Part shown: positions 1 to 9,519 of the stretch, piece by piece
Layout: every line of letters begins with the position of its first letter
Numbering within the stretch: the first letter of the stretch is position 1
Assembly (NCBI GenBank): GCA_965229505.1
Contig: OZ245881.1
Coordinates: forward strand, 5,270,001-5,334,000
Length of the DNA stretch: 64,000 nt
Direction: 5' to 3'
From: UBA6059 sp040219045
GTDB lineage: Bacteria; Bacteroidota; Bacteroidia; Cytophagales; Cyclobacteriaceae
Made by a program: the position numbers and the translations under genes
Notes under the pieces: model-generated
What the model was told of the DNA's origin: nothing
The model's database searches: none
What the model saw: only the letters and a program-made list of their open reading frames with translations

Positions 1-377
1 TCCTTTTGTCGATCCTTCTCCCTTTTTGCATTTTCAAAATTGATCATTGCCGTCTCTACCTGAGCCTGTGCATTGTTGAGCGCCACTACATTGGGGATGA
101 TCTTTATCCTGGCAATGAGGTCGCCCACATTCACTTCAGCCCCCTCTTCCAGATACAGCTGATCAACTACTCCTGATACCTGCGACTTGAGTGCTACTTC
201 CTTTCTGGGTACAATAGAGCCGGTTGCTATGGTCTTCTTGACGATATCAGTCTTGAATGGCTTATCCGTTTCATAAACGATCGGTGGCTCTTCCGATTTT
301 TGATAAAGGAAATATCCCGTCCCAACAAACATGCCCAGGATGATAAGGATGGTCAGAAAAATAAGAAATCGTTTCAT
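1..377 (-). CDS. HlyD/MacA-type periplasmic adaptor, N-terminal part only
   Basis: This is the first ~125 residues of a membrane-fusion (adaptor) protein; the rest lies beyond the window edge. An N-terminal membrane anchor (about residues 4-25, with FLIFLTILIILGMFVG) is followed by a biotinyl/lipoyl-like half domain (VALKSQVSGVVDQLYLEEGA) and the start of a coiled-coil hairpin rich in Ala, Asn and Glu. In the family such proteins link an inner-membrane ABC transporter to an outer-membrane channel. It follows two MacB-type permeases with a 26-nt gap, so it is most likely the last visible gene of that operon. The substrate cannot be read from the sequence. Confidence 0.88.
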   Translation of the reverse strand, partial: MKRFLIFLTILIILGMFVGTGYFLYQKSEEPPIVYETDKPFKTDIVKKTIATGSIVPRKEVALKSQVSGVVDQLYLEEGAEVNVGDLIARIKIIPNVVALNNAQAQVETAMINFENAKREKDRQK

Positions 378-403
378 GAGTGTTTGATCTTTTGTTGTTG
401 ATA

Positions 404-1666
404 TTATTCGTCTCTGAGTGCTATCACAGGATCTACATTGGCGGCTTTGATACCAGGGATAAGGCCCGCTATCACTCCGGAAATCAGTAATACTACTATT
501 GCGGATACGGCAATATTGAAGTCAATCTCCGGTCGGCTGAAGAAGTCTGACTCTATACCTAACTCCACGAGGGCATAGGATATCCCCTCAATTGTAAAAA
601 CGCCAAATACTAAGCCGAGGTAGCCCGAAAAGCCGGAGATGACCAGTGACTCCTGGACGATCATACTGATGATGGACCAGGGCTTGGCTCCCAGTGATTT
701 GCGTATGCCTATTTCTTTGACGCGCTCCTTCACGATTATCAGCATAATATTGCCAACACCCACCATACCAGCCACTATTGTACCCACTGCCACCAGCCAA
801 CTAAAGGCTGCAATGCCTGAGAAGAGCCCCTGCATTTCCTTAAACTCCTCTTCCACATTGAAGCTACCCAGAGCCGCCCTATCATCGGGAGAGATTTTAT
901 GCCGTTTCTTGATATCTGCTTTTACTATTTCCTCCAGCTCTATTCCTGAGGTGCCTTCATTAGGCACCAGTCCAAACCAACCGATAAAGTTTCCCCAATT
1001 AAAAGCCTGCTGGAGCGTGGTATTGGGGATATAGACTGCCTGAAGATCTTCCATCGCATCCTCGCCGGTGAGTTTAGTTCCCACAATGCCTACTACCTTA
1101 AAAGGTGTACCTCCGATAGTTATATATTCTCCGATAGGATCTTCATGTGGCTCGAAAAGGTCAGCCTTCACACGCTCACCGATGATAATCACCTTTCGTT
1201 TCTCTGCAATATCAATCTCATTGATGAAGCGCCCCTGATTGATCTGCATGGGCTTTATCTCCTGATATTGCGGGTAATCTCCCATGATGGTGTAGGCCAC
1301 CTCATTGTTGCCACGCTTGAGTCGATATTCAGTACCTGAAAACCGTCCTCCTATCTGTGTCCGTGGGGAAGCATATTTCACTTCTTTGATTCGCTTGATG
1401 ATCTCAAAATCGTCATTGGTGAGCTCGATACTCCGACCAGGTTGAAATCCGGCATAAGCGATGGAGGTCTCCTCAGTCCATACGAACACAGCATTCTTTG
1501 CAATATCAAAATTCTGCATCACGCCGTTTCTCAGACCGTTACCTGCCCCAAGCAGTACCACCAGCATGAAGATACCCCAGAACACACCAAAGCTGGTCAG
1601 CGCCGTGCGCAGCTTGTGCTTCTTGATGGTCATCCATATCTCTTCCCACTTGTCTATATCGATCAT
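404..1666 (-). CDS. MacB/FtsX-family ABC transporter permease (second copy)
   Basis: An inner-membrane permease of 420 residues without its own ATPase domain. One membrane segment lies near residues 21-45, then a large periplasmic MacB core domain, then three C-terminal membrane segments with the FtsX signature stretch ERVKEIGIRKSLGAKPWSI and the typical ending KAANVDPVIALRDE. It pairs with the paralogous permease directly upstream (1 nt apart) and the ATPase before that, which suggests a heterodimeric LolCDE/YknYZ-like transporter working with the adjacent adaptor. Possible roles are export of peptides, lipids or toxic compounds; the substrate is not identifiable. Confidence 0.92.
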   Translation of the reverse strand: MIDIDKWEEIWMTIKKHKLRTALTSFGVFWGIFMLVVLLGAGNGLRNGVMQNFDIAKNAVFVWTEETSIAYAGFQPGRSIELTNDDFEIIKRIKEVKYASPRTQIGGRFSGTEYRLKRGNNEVAYTIMGDYPQYQEIKPMQINQGRFINEIDIAEKRKVIIIGERVKADLFEPHEDPIGEYITIGGTPFKVVGIVGTKLTGEDAMEDLQAVYIPNTTLQQAFNWGNFIGWFGLVPNEGTSGIELEEIVKADIKKRHKISPDDRAALGSFNVEEEFKEMQGLFSGIAAFSWLVAVGTIVAGMVGVGNIMLIIVKERVKEIGIRKSLGAKPWSIISMIVQESLVISGFSGYLGLVFGVFTIEGISYALVELGIESDFFSRPEIDFNIAVSAIVVLLISGVIAGLIPGIKAANVDPVIALRDE

Positions 1667-1667
1667 A

Positions 1668-2918
1668 TCAATCGCTTTTAAGTGCCTCCACAGGTTTGAC
1701 CCGGGCTGCCTTCATCGCTGGAAACAAACCAGCCACTGCACCAGCCACTACCAAAATCACTACCGAAGCTATCGCCACCTGAAAGTCAACTTCAGGCCTT
1801 TGAAAAAACTCGATATCAGCGCCCATGGCTTCCATCAGATGATTGACTCCTTCTAGTAGTACAACTCCCAGGAAGAGACCAAAATAGCCAGCGACGGCCG
1901 TAATGAAGACCGATTCTTGCATGATAAGACTTACGATAGACCATGGTGTTGCACCTACAGCCTTCCTCACTCCTATTTCACGGGTACGCTCCTTCACCAC
2001 GATGATCATGATGTTGGATACGCCCACGATCCCAGCCATTAGGGTACCAATCCCTACTAACCATATGAACAGCTCTATCCCAGCAAAAAGCTCTGTAACC
2101 TTCTTATGTTCCTCTTCCTGATTGTGAACAAAAAAAGCTCTGGTGTCATCGGGATGTATGGTATGTCGCTGTTTCATAAGCTTTGTCACGCGACCTTCCA
2201 GATCCACACCACTCGTCCCCTCTTCTGTGGTTACCACAAAAATATTGACCGCTCTGTCGGGATTGAACGACTGCTGAAAAGTGCTGAATGGGATATACAC
2301 ACGCTGCGCCTGATCCATACCTGCGTTGCTATTGAAGCTAAAGACGCCAACGACCCTAAAGCTGAGTCCACGAACAGTGACATACTCACCAACGGGATCC
2401 ACGCCTACCGGAAATAGCGACTCAGCAACTCGACTACCAATAATGCACACCTTTCGCTTTTCCTTGTCGTCAAGCTTGTTGAGCGACCTTCCGCTGGTCG
2501 TCTTTTGGGATACCTTGATGTTGAAATAATCCGAACTAGCCCCGTAGATGGTGTAGCGGGAGGCATTATTGCCATACTTGATTATATAATCACCCCTAAG
2601 CCAATTCTCGGGAGAAAGAAATTCGACACCTTCTACCTGCTTGTCAACAGCATCTAAGTCGTCTTCATGAAGGGTGTAGTTTCGTCCAGCGGGCATTCCC
2701 TGATAAGACATTGAGGTTCGGGTAGGTATGACCCAGATACTATTCGTGGCATCTAATAGCATACTACTTCTCACGCCGTTTTGCAGCCCTTCACCAGCTC
2801 CCAGCAGCAAGATCAACATCAGTATGCCCCAAAAGACGCCAAATGCGGTGGCAAATGTTCTCACCTTGTTGTGCCGGATGGCATCAAAGATTTCCTGCCA
2901 TTTGTCCAGATCAAACAT
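1668..2918 (-). CDS. MacB/FtsX-family ABC transporter permease (first copy)
   Basis: A 416-residue permease with the same architecture as its downstream neighbour: N-terminal membrane helix (about 21-45), periplasmic MacB-type domain, and three C-terminal helices containing ERTREIGVRKAVGATPWSI and ending in KAARVKPVEALKSD. Its start overlaps the end of the ATPase gene by 8 nt, so translational coupling is likely. The two permeases are clearly paralogous over the whole length but divergent, which fits a heterodimer formed by tandem duplication. Confidence 0.92.
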   Translation of the reverse strand: MFDLDKWQEIFDAIRHNKVRTFATAFGVFWGILMLILLLGAGEGLQNGVRSSMLLDATNSIWVIPTRTSMSYQGMPAGRNYTLHEDDLDAVDKQVEGVEFLSPENWLRGDYIIKYGNNASRYTIYGASSDYFNIKVSQKTTSGRSLNKLDDKEKRKVCIIGSRVAESLFPVGVDPVGEYVTVRGLSFRVVGVFSFNSNAGMDQAQRVYIPFSTFQQSFNPDRAVNIFVVTTEEGTSGVDLEGRVTKLMKQRHTIHPDDTRAFFVHNQEEEHKKVTELFAGIELFIWLVGIGTLMAGIVGVSNIMIIVVKERTREIGVRKAVGATPWSIVSLIMQESVFITAVAGYFGLFLGVVLLEGVNHLMEAMGADIEFFQRPEVDFQVAIASVVILVVAGAVAGLFPAMKAARVKPVEALKSD

Positions 2919-3597
2919 GCACTAAAGAGTAGTTTTCGTCTAAGATGGCACCATCCTTTATATAAATGACACGATCGGTCTGAGCCGCGATCTCATTTTC
3001 GTGTGTCACGATGATAATGGTCTTACCAGAATCATTGACCTCCTGAAATATTTTCATCACCTCCTCTGAGGTCTTACTGTCGAGTGCTCCCGTAGGCTCA
3101 TCAGCCAATATGATTTTCGGATCAGTAATCAACGCCCGCGCGATCGCTACCCTTTGCCTCTGCCCTCCTGACATTTCGCTGGGCAAGTGGTCTGCCCAGT
3201 CTACCAGGCCTACTCGTTCGAGATATTCCTCAGCTATTTTATTACGCTTCTTACGGCCTACCTTCTGATAATAAAGTGGCAAAGCAACATTCTCGACAGC
3301 ATTTTTGAAGCTCAGCAAGTTGAATGATTGGAACACAAAGCCGATAAGTTGATTGCGGTAGTTGGCTGCCTTAGTCTCACTCAGGTTTTTAATCACATGC
3401 TCACCAAGCCGGTATTCGCCATTATCATAGCTGTCCAGTATCCCGAGTATGTTGAGGAGAGTGGACTTGCCAGAACCAGAAGACCCCATGATCGAGACGA
3501 GTTCCCCACTCTCAATATTCATGTTGATACCTTTCAGTACATGCAGCGATTGCTTACCAATGCTATAGGATTTGTGGATATCGGTGATCTGGATCAT
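2911..3597 (-). CDS. ABC transporter ATP-binding protein, MacB/LolD type
   Basis: A 228-residue nucleotide-binding subunit that would energise the two permeases downstream. Visible motifs are Walker A GSSGSGKST (residues 38-46), Q-loop Gln90, signature MSGGQ (142-146), Walker B ILADEP with Asp166 and Glu167, and the switch His199. The length and motif spacing match the LolD/MacB ATPase family. It is the first gene of the operon; about 110 nt without a gene separate it from the next feature, and the promoter should lie there. Which of the many MacB-like systems this is cannot be told. Confidence 0.94.
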   Translation of the reverse strand: MIQITDIHKSYSIGKQSLHVLKGINMNIESGELVSIMGSSGSGKSTLLNILGILDSYDNGEYRLGEHVIKNLSETKAANYRNQLIGFVFQSFNLLSFKNAVENVALPLYYQKVGRKKRNKIAEEYLERVGLVDWADHLPSEMSGGQRQRVAIARALITDPKIILADEPTGALDSKTSEEVMKIFQEVNDSGKTIIIVTHENEIAAQTDRVIYIKDGAILDENYSLVHV

Positions 3598-3707
3598 CGG
3601 CTTTTGCCTTGTTTAATGATTTATTGGCAATGTATGTTGCCTTATACACAGCTCAAGACCTAACCTGTCAAAAAATGTCATTGACTTGTCAGCAATCCTA
3701 GAGCAGA

Positions 3708-3917
3708 CTAAATCTCCCAAATAGAAAAATCTGTACCTTTTCCATAACGAGTGAGGTCACTTAGTTGATACGTCTCGAGGGTATGAACATCCTTTAGGTG
3801 AAAATCATTGGAAGTGATATCGGTGATAGTGAAGTCAAAAACCTCACCATAATTCTTTAGTCTATATCGCTTGCCCGATCTAAGACTACTGTATGCTATT
3901 CCCTCTGATCCTGACAC
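3708..3917 (-). CDS. Small protein of unknown function (69 aa)
   Basis: A small predicted protein with a GTG start just after an in-frame stop; AGGAG lies directly against the GTG, so an alternative non-ATG start a few codons upstream is possible. The composition (alternating hydrophobic and polar residues, Tyr, Thr and Asp rich, for example FDFTITDITSNDFHLKDV) suggests a compact beta-sheet domain. No membrane segment or cysteine is present. It stands alone between two operons. I do not recognise the family; it may be a non-coding open frame. Confidence 0.45.
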   Translation of the reverse strand: MSGSEGIAYSSLRSGKRYRLKNYGEVFDFTITDITSNDFHLKDVHTLETYQLSDLTRYGKGTDFSIWEI

Positions 3918-4157
3918 TCCTTGTTGCTTTATCTCCTAAAACAGCAAAAATAGGTATAGGATATAGAAAAGGACTGCAGGTACACCACAGAATAATATTC
4001 ATCTGCCGTAAAATGCTATCTACGGATAAAACCTGGTGGTCATGAGATCCGCTCAAGAAGCAATTGAGTTGTCACGGGTTGCATCACATATAATGTCTGT
4101 CAACTATGATTAGAAGGTAAAAAATGTTAAAATTGACAACCTAACTAGAAAACTATC

Positions 4158-5063
4158 ATGATTTTGAAAAACTACAACCACCTCACTTCATTGGCGCTCC
4201 TGGTTGCAATGACTTTCGCCATGTTTTCATGCGGCGGAGGCGGCAAAAAGGATGAATCTGCTTCAGGCGAATTCACCGAAGCGCAGCAGCAAGTAGCCGA
4301 AGATATCGACAAAGTAATTCACGATTTACCACCGCCATCAGAGATACCTTTTATGCTCCAGGCTACCGGCAGTGAATTCAATCCTGAGCTGATCAGTTCT
4401 TTGGATGGTATGGAGTCGTATAAGACGTCTATTGACAAATCTGCAATGAACCTTGGTGTCTACGCAACTGATGTTGGATATCTGGCTTCATACGAGCAGG
4501 TACAGGATGCACTACTCTATATGGAGGCTTGCCAGGGTTTAGCCGAGACTGTCGGAATCGCCAGCTCATTTGACCTTGATCTGCTGTCGAGATTTGAAGA
4601 GAACCTTGGTAACCGTGACTCATTGGCCAACTTACTGAATGATGCTTTGGTAGTAGCCGAGAGCAGACTTGAGAATGATGACCGTCTGAACAGTGCAGCA
4701 TTGGTATTGGCAGGAGCATTTGTTGAAGGGCTGTACCTCTCCACTATGGTTGTGGAAACTTATCCTGATGATCTACTTCCTGAAGAGAGTAAGAACCTGA
4801 TCTTAGAGCCCCTAATCAAAATCGTGCTTGATCAAAAGAAACCATTGACTGATTTAATCTCACTGATGGGCGACTTGCCAGAGGATGACATGATCAATTA
4901 TATGATTGGTGAGCTCAACGTGCTCAAGCTGATCTACAATGATGAGTTGGATGAGATTGGTGATAAGATCAAAACTAATACCGGCGACTATGTTCTGACG
5001 AAGAATGAACTTGCCACGATCACCTATGAAGTGAAAAGAATTAGAAGTGCGATTACGGAGTAA
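4158..5063 (+). CDS. Conserved lipoprotein of unknown function
   Basis: A 301-residue secreted lipoprotein. The signal peptide ends in a lipobox (AMFSC) with the lipidated Cys at residue 25, followed by the Gly-rich spacer GGGGKK typical of exported lipoproteins of this phylum. The mature part is acidic and mostly helical (many Leu, Asp and Glu; for example LGVYATDVGYLASYEQVQ). No catalytic motif is visible. It is monocistronic: a hairpin terminator follows 18 nt after the stop. I do not recognise a function. Confidence 0.85.
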   Translation: MILKNYNHLTSLALLVAMTFAMFSCGGGGKKDESASGEFTEAQQQVAEDIDKVIHDLPPPSEIPFMLQATGSEFNPELISSLDGMESYKTSIDKSAMNLGVYATDVGYLASYEQVQDALLYMEACQGLAETVGIASSFDLDLLSRFEENLGNRDSLANLLNDALVVAESRLENDDRLNSAALVLAGAFVEGLYLSTMVVETYPDDLLPEESKNLILEPLIKIVLDQKKPLTDLISLMGDLPEDDMINYMIGELNVLKLIYNDELDEIGDKIKTNTGDYVLTKNELATITYEVKRIRSAITE

Positions 5064-5080
5064 TCCACGCTATCGCTATC

Positions 5081-5119
5081 AAAAAAAAGCATTGGGATAC
5101 TATTCCAATGCTTTTTTTA
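5081..5119 (+). terminator. Rho-independent-type terminator after the lipoprotein gene
   Basis: A perfect 7-bp stem GCATTGG/CCAATGC closes a 9-nt loop; it is preceded by a run of A and followed by a run of seven T, so it could work in both directions. It separates the lipoprotein gene from the ABC fusion gene on the same strand. Confidence 0.85.
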
Positions 5120-5154
5120 TCTTTAGCCTACCACCAACCAATTAACTGACTAAG

Positions 5155-7698
5155 ATGAGTGAAAAGTTATTGAAAGTCATTCTTCAACTTTTGGCTATTG
5201 TGGCCAAAGAAGATGATGTAACCAGTGATGAAATTCTCTCAATCAAAAAGTTCCTGGACGGGCACGTCAACAGAGCTGATGCCAATAAATATCTCGAATA
5301 CTTTAATACGAAAATTGAGGAGTTAGCTGCTAATCGCGGAACGTCGACAGACGAAAAAGAGCAGATTATCAGCCTGACCAAAAAGGTTAACCAGGAGCTG
5401 ACCAAGCAGCAAAAACTGGTAGTAATGATCGACCTCATGGAGCTGATCGTTGCTGATGGTATGATCAGTGAAAGGGAAAGTGAGTTGTTATATTTTATTG
5501 GCGAATGCTTCAACTTCAGCAAGAATGTCGTCAATCATATCCGGTCATTTGTAGTAAATACAAAGCGTGAAAAGTTCGCCGCTGATAGTGTCCTTATTGT
5601 TGATAATGGTGAAAGTGACATAAAGGCAAGGCATTTTCATGTCAAAGAAATGTCTGGCTTTCTGGCCTTTTTTCGCATACCGATGCTCGAAGCTTACTTC
5701 GTAAAATACGTGGGTAATTCATCGTTGATGTTAAATGGTCTCCCGCTCAAAAGAAATAAAGTTTGGGTTTTCCCGCATGGTAGCACCATTAAAGGAACCA
5801 CCAACACTCCGGTGTACTTCAGTGATGTGGTCAGCAGCTTCAGAAAGGATTCTCACGAGTCTAACATTTCATTTGTTGCAGAAAACGTCAGTTACAAATT
5901 CCCGAATGGAAATGTCGGCCTGGTAGATGTCAATATTGCTGAGGAGTCAGGTAAGCTTATTGGTATCATGGGGGGTAGTGGCGCGGGTAAGTCAACGCTT
6001 TTCAATGTCTTAAATGGCAATGACCAACCTGCAGCCGGATCAGTAAGAATTAACGGTAGTGATATCCATAAGGACAAGTCGTCGATAGAGGGACTCATCG
6101 GCTATGTACCTCAGGATGATTTACTGATCGAGGATCTGACTGTATATCAAAACCTCTACTATGCCGCAAAACTTTGCTTTGATAGTGCAAGTGACAATGA
6201 CCTTAATGACCTGGTAAACAAGACGCTGAATGCGCTTGGGCTGATGGAGCGTAAAGACCTCAAAGTCGGTAACCCACTACAAAAAACCATATCTGGTGGC
6301 CAGAGAAAACGACTCAATATTGGGCTTGAACTATTGAGAGAACCAGCGGTCATGTTCGTAGACGAGCCAACCAGTGGACTTTCGTCCAGAGACTCGGAAA
6401 ATATCATGGACCTGCTCAAGGAGCTTTCTTTAAAGGGAAAAATGGTATTTGTGGTTATTCACCAACCTTCCTCTGTCATCTTCAAGATGTTTGACAAGCT
6501 GCTGATTCTCGACGTTGGCGGATATCAGATCTACTACGGAAACCCTATCGATGCGGTGACCTACTTCAAGTCCATAGTAGACATGATTGATAAAGATCTG
6601 GGATCATGCATAGAATGCGGTAATGTCAATACCGAGCAAATATTCAATATCATCGAAACGAAAGTGGTCGATGAGTATGGTCAGTTTACAGATGCACGCA
6701 AAATATCAGCTGAGGAATGGTACGCCTATTTCCAGGAGCACATCAGCATCGAGCCTATCCAGGAAGTAGAGGAAACACCGGAGAAGACACTCAAGATTCC
6801 TAATAAACTCAAGCAGATTGGCGTCTTTGTGACTCGCGATGTGCTATCAAAGCTTAGCAACAGGCAGTACCTTATTATCAATTTGCTCCAGGCACCTATG
6901 CTTGCTTTTCTCTTGGCTTTCATAGTGCGATACTCGCAGGCAGGTGAAGAATACACCTTTAGGGAGAACCTTAATATTCCTGCCTTCTTCTTCATGAGTG
7001 TGATCGTCTCGCTATTTATGGGATTGACGATAAGTGCCGAGGAGATAATCAGAGACCGAAGAATCCTAAAAAGAGAAGCCTTCTTAAACCTCAGTAGATT
7101 GAGCTATCTACTCTCAAAAACAGGTATACTCTTTTTTATGTCGGCCTTGCAGACTTTTATGTTTGTCCTGATCGGCAATTACATCCTCGAAATACGTGAT
7201 ATGGGTGTCGAGTACTTTGTAGTGTTGCTCTCGATTTCATGTTTTGCCAATATCTTGGGATTGAATATTTCTTCTGCTTTCAATTCGGCAGTTACCATTT
7301 ATATTCTCATCCCTATCCTCATCATTCCACAGCTGATTCTCAGTGGCGTGGTTGTTGGCTTTGATAAGCTCCACCCCTCACTCACCAGTGAGGACAAAGT
7401 CCCGTTAATCGGAGAAATGATGGCCTCTAGGTGGGCCTATGAGGCCTTGGCTGTGAATCAGTTTAAACATAATCCGTATGAAGAAGAGTTTTATGAGCTT
7501 GATCGCGCAATAGCCGAAGGTGAATTCAAGACCATCTACCTCATACCTTTTCTGGAGGCGGATCTGGACTATTGTCACCATCATCTCAACGCTAAAGATC
7601 CTGAGATAAGAGAAGAAATGACTGATAAATTGGATCTGGTCAGAAGTGAATTGAATAAGGAGCTTTCATTCATGGCAAAGACAAGTTTCCTCAAGTAG
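5155..7698 (+). CDS. TerB-like / ABC ATPase / ABC-2 membrane fusion protein, main part of a frameshifted gene
   Basis: This 847-residue product joins an N-terminal helical TerB-like region (about 1-130), a beta-rich FHA-like linker (about 140-230), an ABCG-type ATPase domain with Walker A GGSGAGKST near residue 272, signature SGGQRKRLN near 380 and Walker B VMFVDEPTSGLSS near 398, and an ABC-2-type membrane domain (about 575-745) with several helices. The layout matches ~1000-residue transporters of Bacteroidota as I remember them. The frame stops at 7698, while coding-like sequence goes on in another frame to 8171, so the natural gene is probably 5155-8171 (1005 residues) broken by one base. 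Substrate unknown; the FHA-like reading is tentative. Confidence 0.9.
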   Translation: MSEKLLKVILQLLAIVAKEDDVTSDEILSIKKFLDGHVNRADANKYLEYFNTKIEELAANRGTSTDEKEQIISLTKKVNQELTKQQKLVVMIDLMELIVADGMISERESELLYFIGECFNFSKNVVNHIRSFVVNTKREKFAADSVLIVDNGESDIKARHFHVKEMSGFLAFFRIPMLEAYFVKYVGNSSLMLNGLPLKRNKVWVFPHGSTIKGTTNTPVYFSDVVSSFRKDSHESNISFVAENVSYKFPNGNVGLVDVNIAEESGKLIGIMGGSGAGKSTLFNVLNGNDQPAAGSVRINGSDIHKDKSSIEGLIGYVPQDDLLIEDLTVYQNLYYAAKLCFDSASDNDLNDLVNKTLNALGLMERKDLKVGNPLQKTISGGQRKRLNIGLELLREPAVMFVDEPTSGLSSRDSENIMDLLKELSLKGKMVFVVIHQPSSVIFKMFDKLLILDVGGYQIYYGNPIDAVTYFKSIVDMIDKDLGSCIECGNVNTEQIFNIIETKVVDEYGQFTDARKISAEEWYAYFQEHISIEPIQEVEETPEKTLKIPNKLKQIGVFVTRDVLSKLSNRQYLIINLLQAPMLAFLLAFIVRYSQAGEEYTFRENLNIPAFFFMSVIVSLFMGLTISAEEIIRDRRILKREAFLNLSRLSYLLSKTGILFFMSALQTFMFVLIGNYILEIRDMGVEYFVVLLSISCFANILGLNISSAFNSAVTIYILIPILIIPQLILSGVVVGFDKLHPSLTSEDKVPLIGEMMASRWAYEALAVNQFKHNPYEEEFYELDRAIAEGEFKTIYLIPFLEADLDYCHHHLNAKDPEIREEMTDKLDLVRSELNKELSFMAKTSFLK

Positions 7699-8171
7699 AC
7701 AATATCACAATTGACAAGTTTGATAGTCACCTTTTTGAGGAGACCATCGAGTTTCTCAAAGTGTTAAAGAAATTTCATAATAACAGGAGAAACAAGGCGA
7801 CAAGCGACAAGGATAAGATGATTGCGCAAATTAGTCGTTCGCCAGAGGAGAAAGCCGCTTTATTGGAAAAACGTGATGCTTATCAGAATGAGACGATCAT
7901 TAGGATATTGAAAAATACCAATACGGATACTCGAATAATTGAAGAAGACGGACACCTTATCAGAAAGGTTTATCCCATCTACGCACGAGACGAGTTTCCA
8001 AGTTCACCAATCGATTTCAGGGTAAACTTCTACTATCCTGAAAAGCATTTTTTAGGTAATTACTATGATACGCTGGCTTTCAATGTTACGATCATTTGGA
8101 TCATGACGATTATCTTGTTTGTCACGCTTTATTTTGATCTTCTGAGAAAAGTCGTTTCCGGGAAAGACTAA
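7659..8171 (+). pseudogene. C-terminal part of the TerB/ABC fusion in a shifted frame
   Basis: This open stretch begins after a stop at 7656 and overlaps the end of the preceding gene. The frame reads KDKFPQVDNITIDKF directly after the MA codons of the upstream frame at 7672-7677, and its last third carries a membrane helix (VTIIWIMTIILFVTLYFDLL) followed by basic residues, as expected for the end of such transporters. A GTG at 7761 could start a separate 136-residue protein, but the coding-like sequence upstream of it argues against that. Restoring one A in the AAA run at 7677-7679 would join both parts. It may be a real lesion or a sequencing error. Confidence 0.75.
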
Positions 8172-8174
8172 GTT

Positions 8175-8945
8175 ATGTTTTTCGCGCTTTCCAAGCTGCT
8201 CACCTTCCTAATCATGCCGCTGAGCTGGATTATCCTGCTTACAGCCGCATCGTTCATTATTAAGCAGAAAAGGGCTAAATCAATCCTTCGTAAGCTCACA
8301 TTTGGAATGCTCCTGTTCTTTACAAACCCCTTGATCGTGAGCGGTCTACTGGGATGGTGGGAAGTTGAGCCGTTACCCTATCGGGAAATTGTGGAGACCT
8401 ATGAGATAGGTGTAGTATTGACAGGCATGGCTGACCTTGAGCGACTGCCTGGCGACAGGCTTCACTTCAACCAATCAGTAGATCGCATCAACCATACCAT
8501 CGAACTATACAAAAAAGGATATATCCGAAAAATCCTTATCAGCGGAGGATCAGGGTCTATACTCAAACCGGAGCTCAAAGAAGCTCCCAAACTGAAAGAG
8601 TATGCCGTGAACTCAGGCGTTCCAGCTGAAGACATACTTATTGAACCCAATTCTCGCAACACTTATGAAAACGCGAGTCTTTCAAAGAGTTTTCTTCAGG
8701 AATATGGTTTTGCTGATGGTACTATATTACTCATAACCTCGGCTTTTCATATGAGAAGGGCCTCTGCATGTTTTGAAAAACAAGGCCTGAGCTTTGTACC
8801 CTTTTCCACTGGATATAAAACCAGGCCTTTGGACTGGACACCAGATCAGGTCTTCATTCCGTCATTGGACGCTATATCGATATGGCACCTACTCATTAGA
8901 GAGTGGATAGGCATGCTAGCCTACAAATTTGCTGGATACATTTAG
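8175..8945 (+). CDS. YdcF/ElyC/SanA-like DUF218 membrane protein
   Basis: A 256-residue protein with two N-terminal membrane helices (about 8-27 and 38-60) and a DUF218 domain. Family hallmarks are GVVLTG at the first strand, RINHTIELYKKGYI, ISGGSG, the NTYENA stretch and ITSAFHMRRA near residue 195. Members such as ElyC and SanA are linked to envelope and peptidoglycan integrity; the chemistry is unsettled. It starts 3 nt after the frameshifted transporter gene and is probably co-transcribed with it. Confidence 0.9.
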   Translation: MFFALSKLLTFLIMPLSWIILLTAASFIIKQKRAKSILRKLTFGMLLFFTNPLIVSGLLGWWEVEPLPYREIVETYEIGVVLTGMADLERLPGDRLHFNQSVDRINHTIELYKKGYIRKILISGGSGSILKPELKEAPKLKEYAVNSGVPAEDILIEPNSRNTYENASLSKSFLQEYGFADGTILLITSAFHMRRASACFEKQGLSFVPFSTGYKTRPLDWTPDQVFIPSLDAISIWHLLIREWIGMLAYKFAGYI

Positions 8946-9117
8946 GGTCGGCCCCCAAAGCTCTCTATTGATCATAACTGAAAATGGGTTTATCGAATAT
9001 TTTGACCAGTTCGACGAGTCCTTAGATGAAACCTCGACATTAATCCTCTCTCTCATTAGCTTCTACCTATCTTTGCTTGGTTAATACATTAGTCCCATAA
9101 AGAAAGAGGTTAGAAAT

Positions 9118-9519
9118 ATGAGATCATTGGTTATTGCCGTAGATTTTGACGGCACCATTGTAGATCACGAATACCCAAGAATAGGTGCAGAGAAACTCTT
9201 CGCATTTCAAACATTAAGAGCATTACAAGACAAAGGCCACAGGCTGATACTCTGGACTATTAGAGATGGAAAAGCTTTGGAAGATGCCGTGGAATACTGC
9301 CGCAACAATGGCATTGAGTTTTATGCGGTAAATGAAAACTTTCCTAACGAAGGGTTCGAGCCCGGTCAAAGCCGAAAAGTAAATGCAGACATCTTCATAG
9401 ACGATCGCAATGTTGGTGGTTTTTTGGGCTGGGGAGAAATCTGGAATGCGATAGAAGGTGAAGAACTAGATTACGACACCTACAAAAAGAAGGGCTTGTT
9501 AAGCAGACTTTTCGGATAG
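9118..9519 (+). CDS. HAD-superfamily hydrolase, small BT0820-like
   Basis: A 133-residue cytosolic HAD hydrolase without a cap domain. Motif I is DFDGTIV with the nucleophile Asp9 and acid Asp11, the motif II Thr lies in LWTIRDG, and the motif IV acids are in DIFIDDRN. The size and the EYPRIG stretch match small Bacteroidetes HAD proteins thought to be phosphatases. A candidate substrate is a sugar phosphate, but this is inference. Its 3' end overlaps the convergent esterase gene by 21 nt; 172 nt upstream are free for its own promoter. Confidence 0.88.
   Translation: MRSLVIAVDFDGTIVDHEYPRIGAEKLFAFQTLRALQDKGHRLILWTIRDGKALEDAVEYCRNNGIEFYAVNENFPNEGFEPGQSRKVNADIFIDDRNVGGFLGWGEIWNAIEGEELDYDTYKKKGLLSRLFG

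Noticed and set aside
4133..4138. TTGACA as a sigma-70 -35 box for the lipoprotein gene
   Set aside because: It is only about 20 nt before the ATG with no -10 box, and this phylum uses different promoter elements.
7670..7700. Programmed -1 frameshift
   Set aside because: No X XXY YYZ heptamer or strong downstream structure is evident at the join.
7761..8171. Independent small membrane protein gene starting at GTG 7761
   Set aside because: Coding-like sequence continues upstream of the GTG in the same frame and fits as the end of the ABC fusion.
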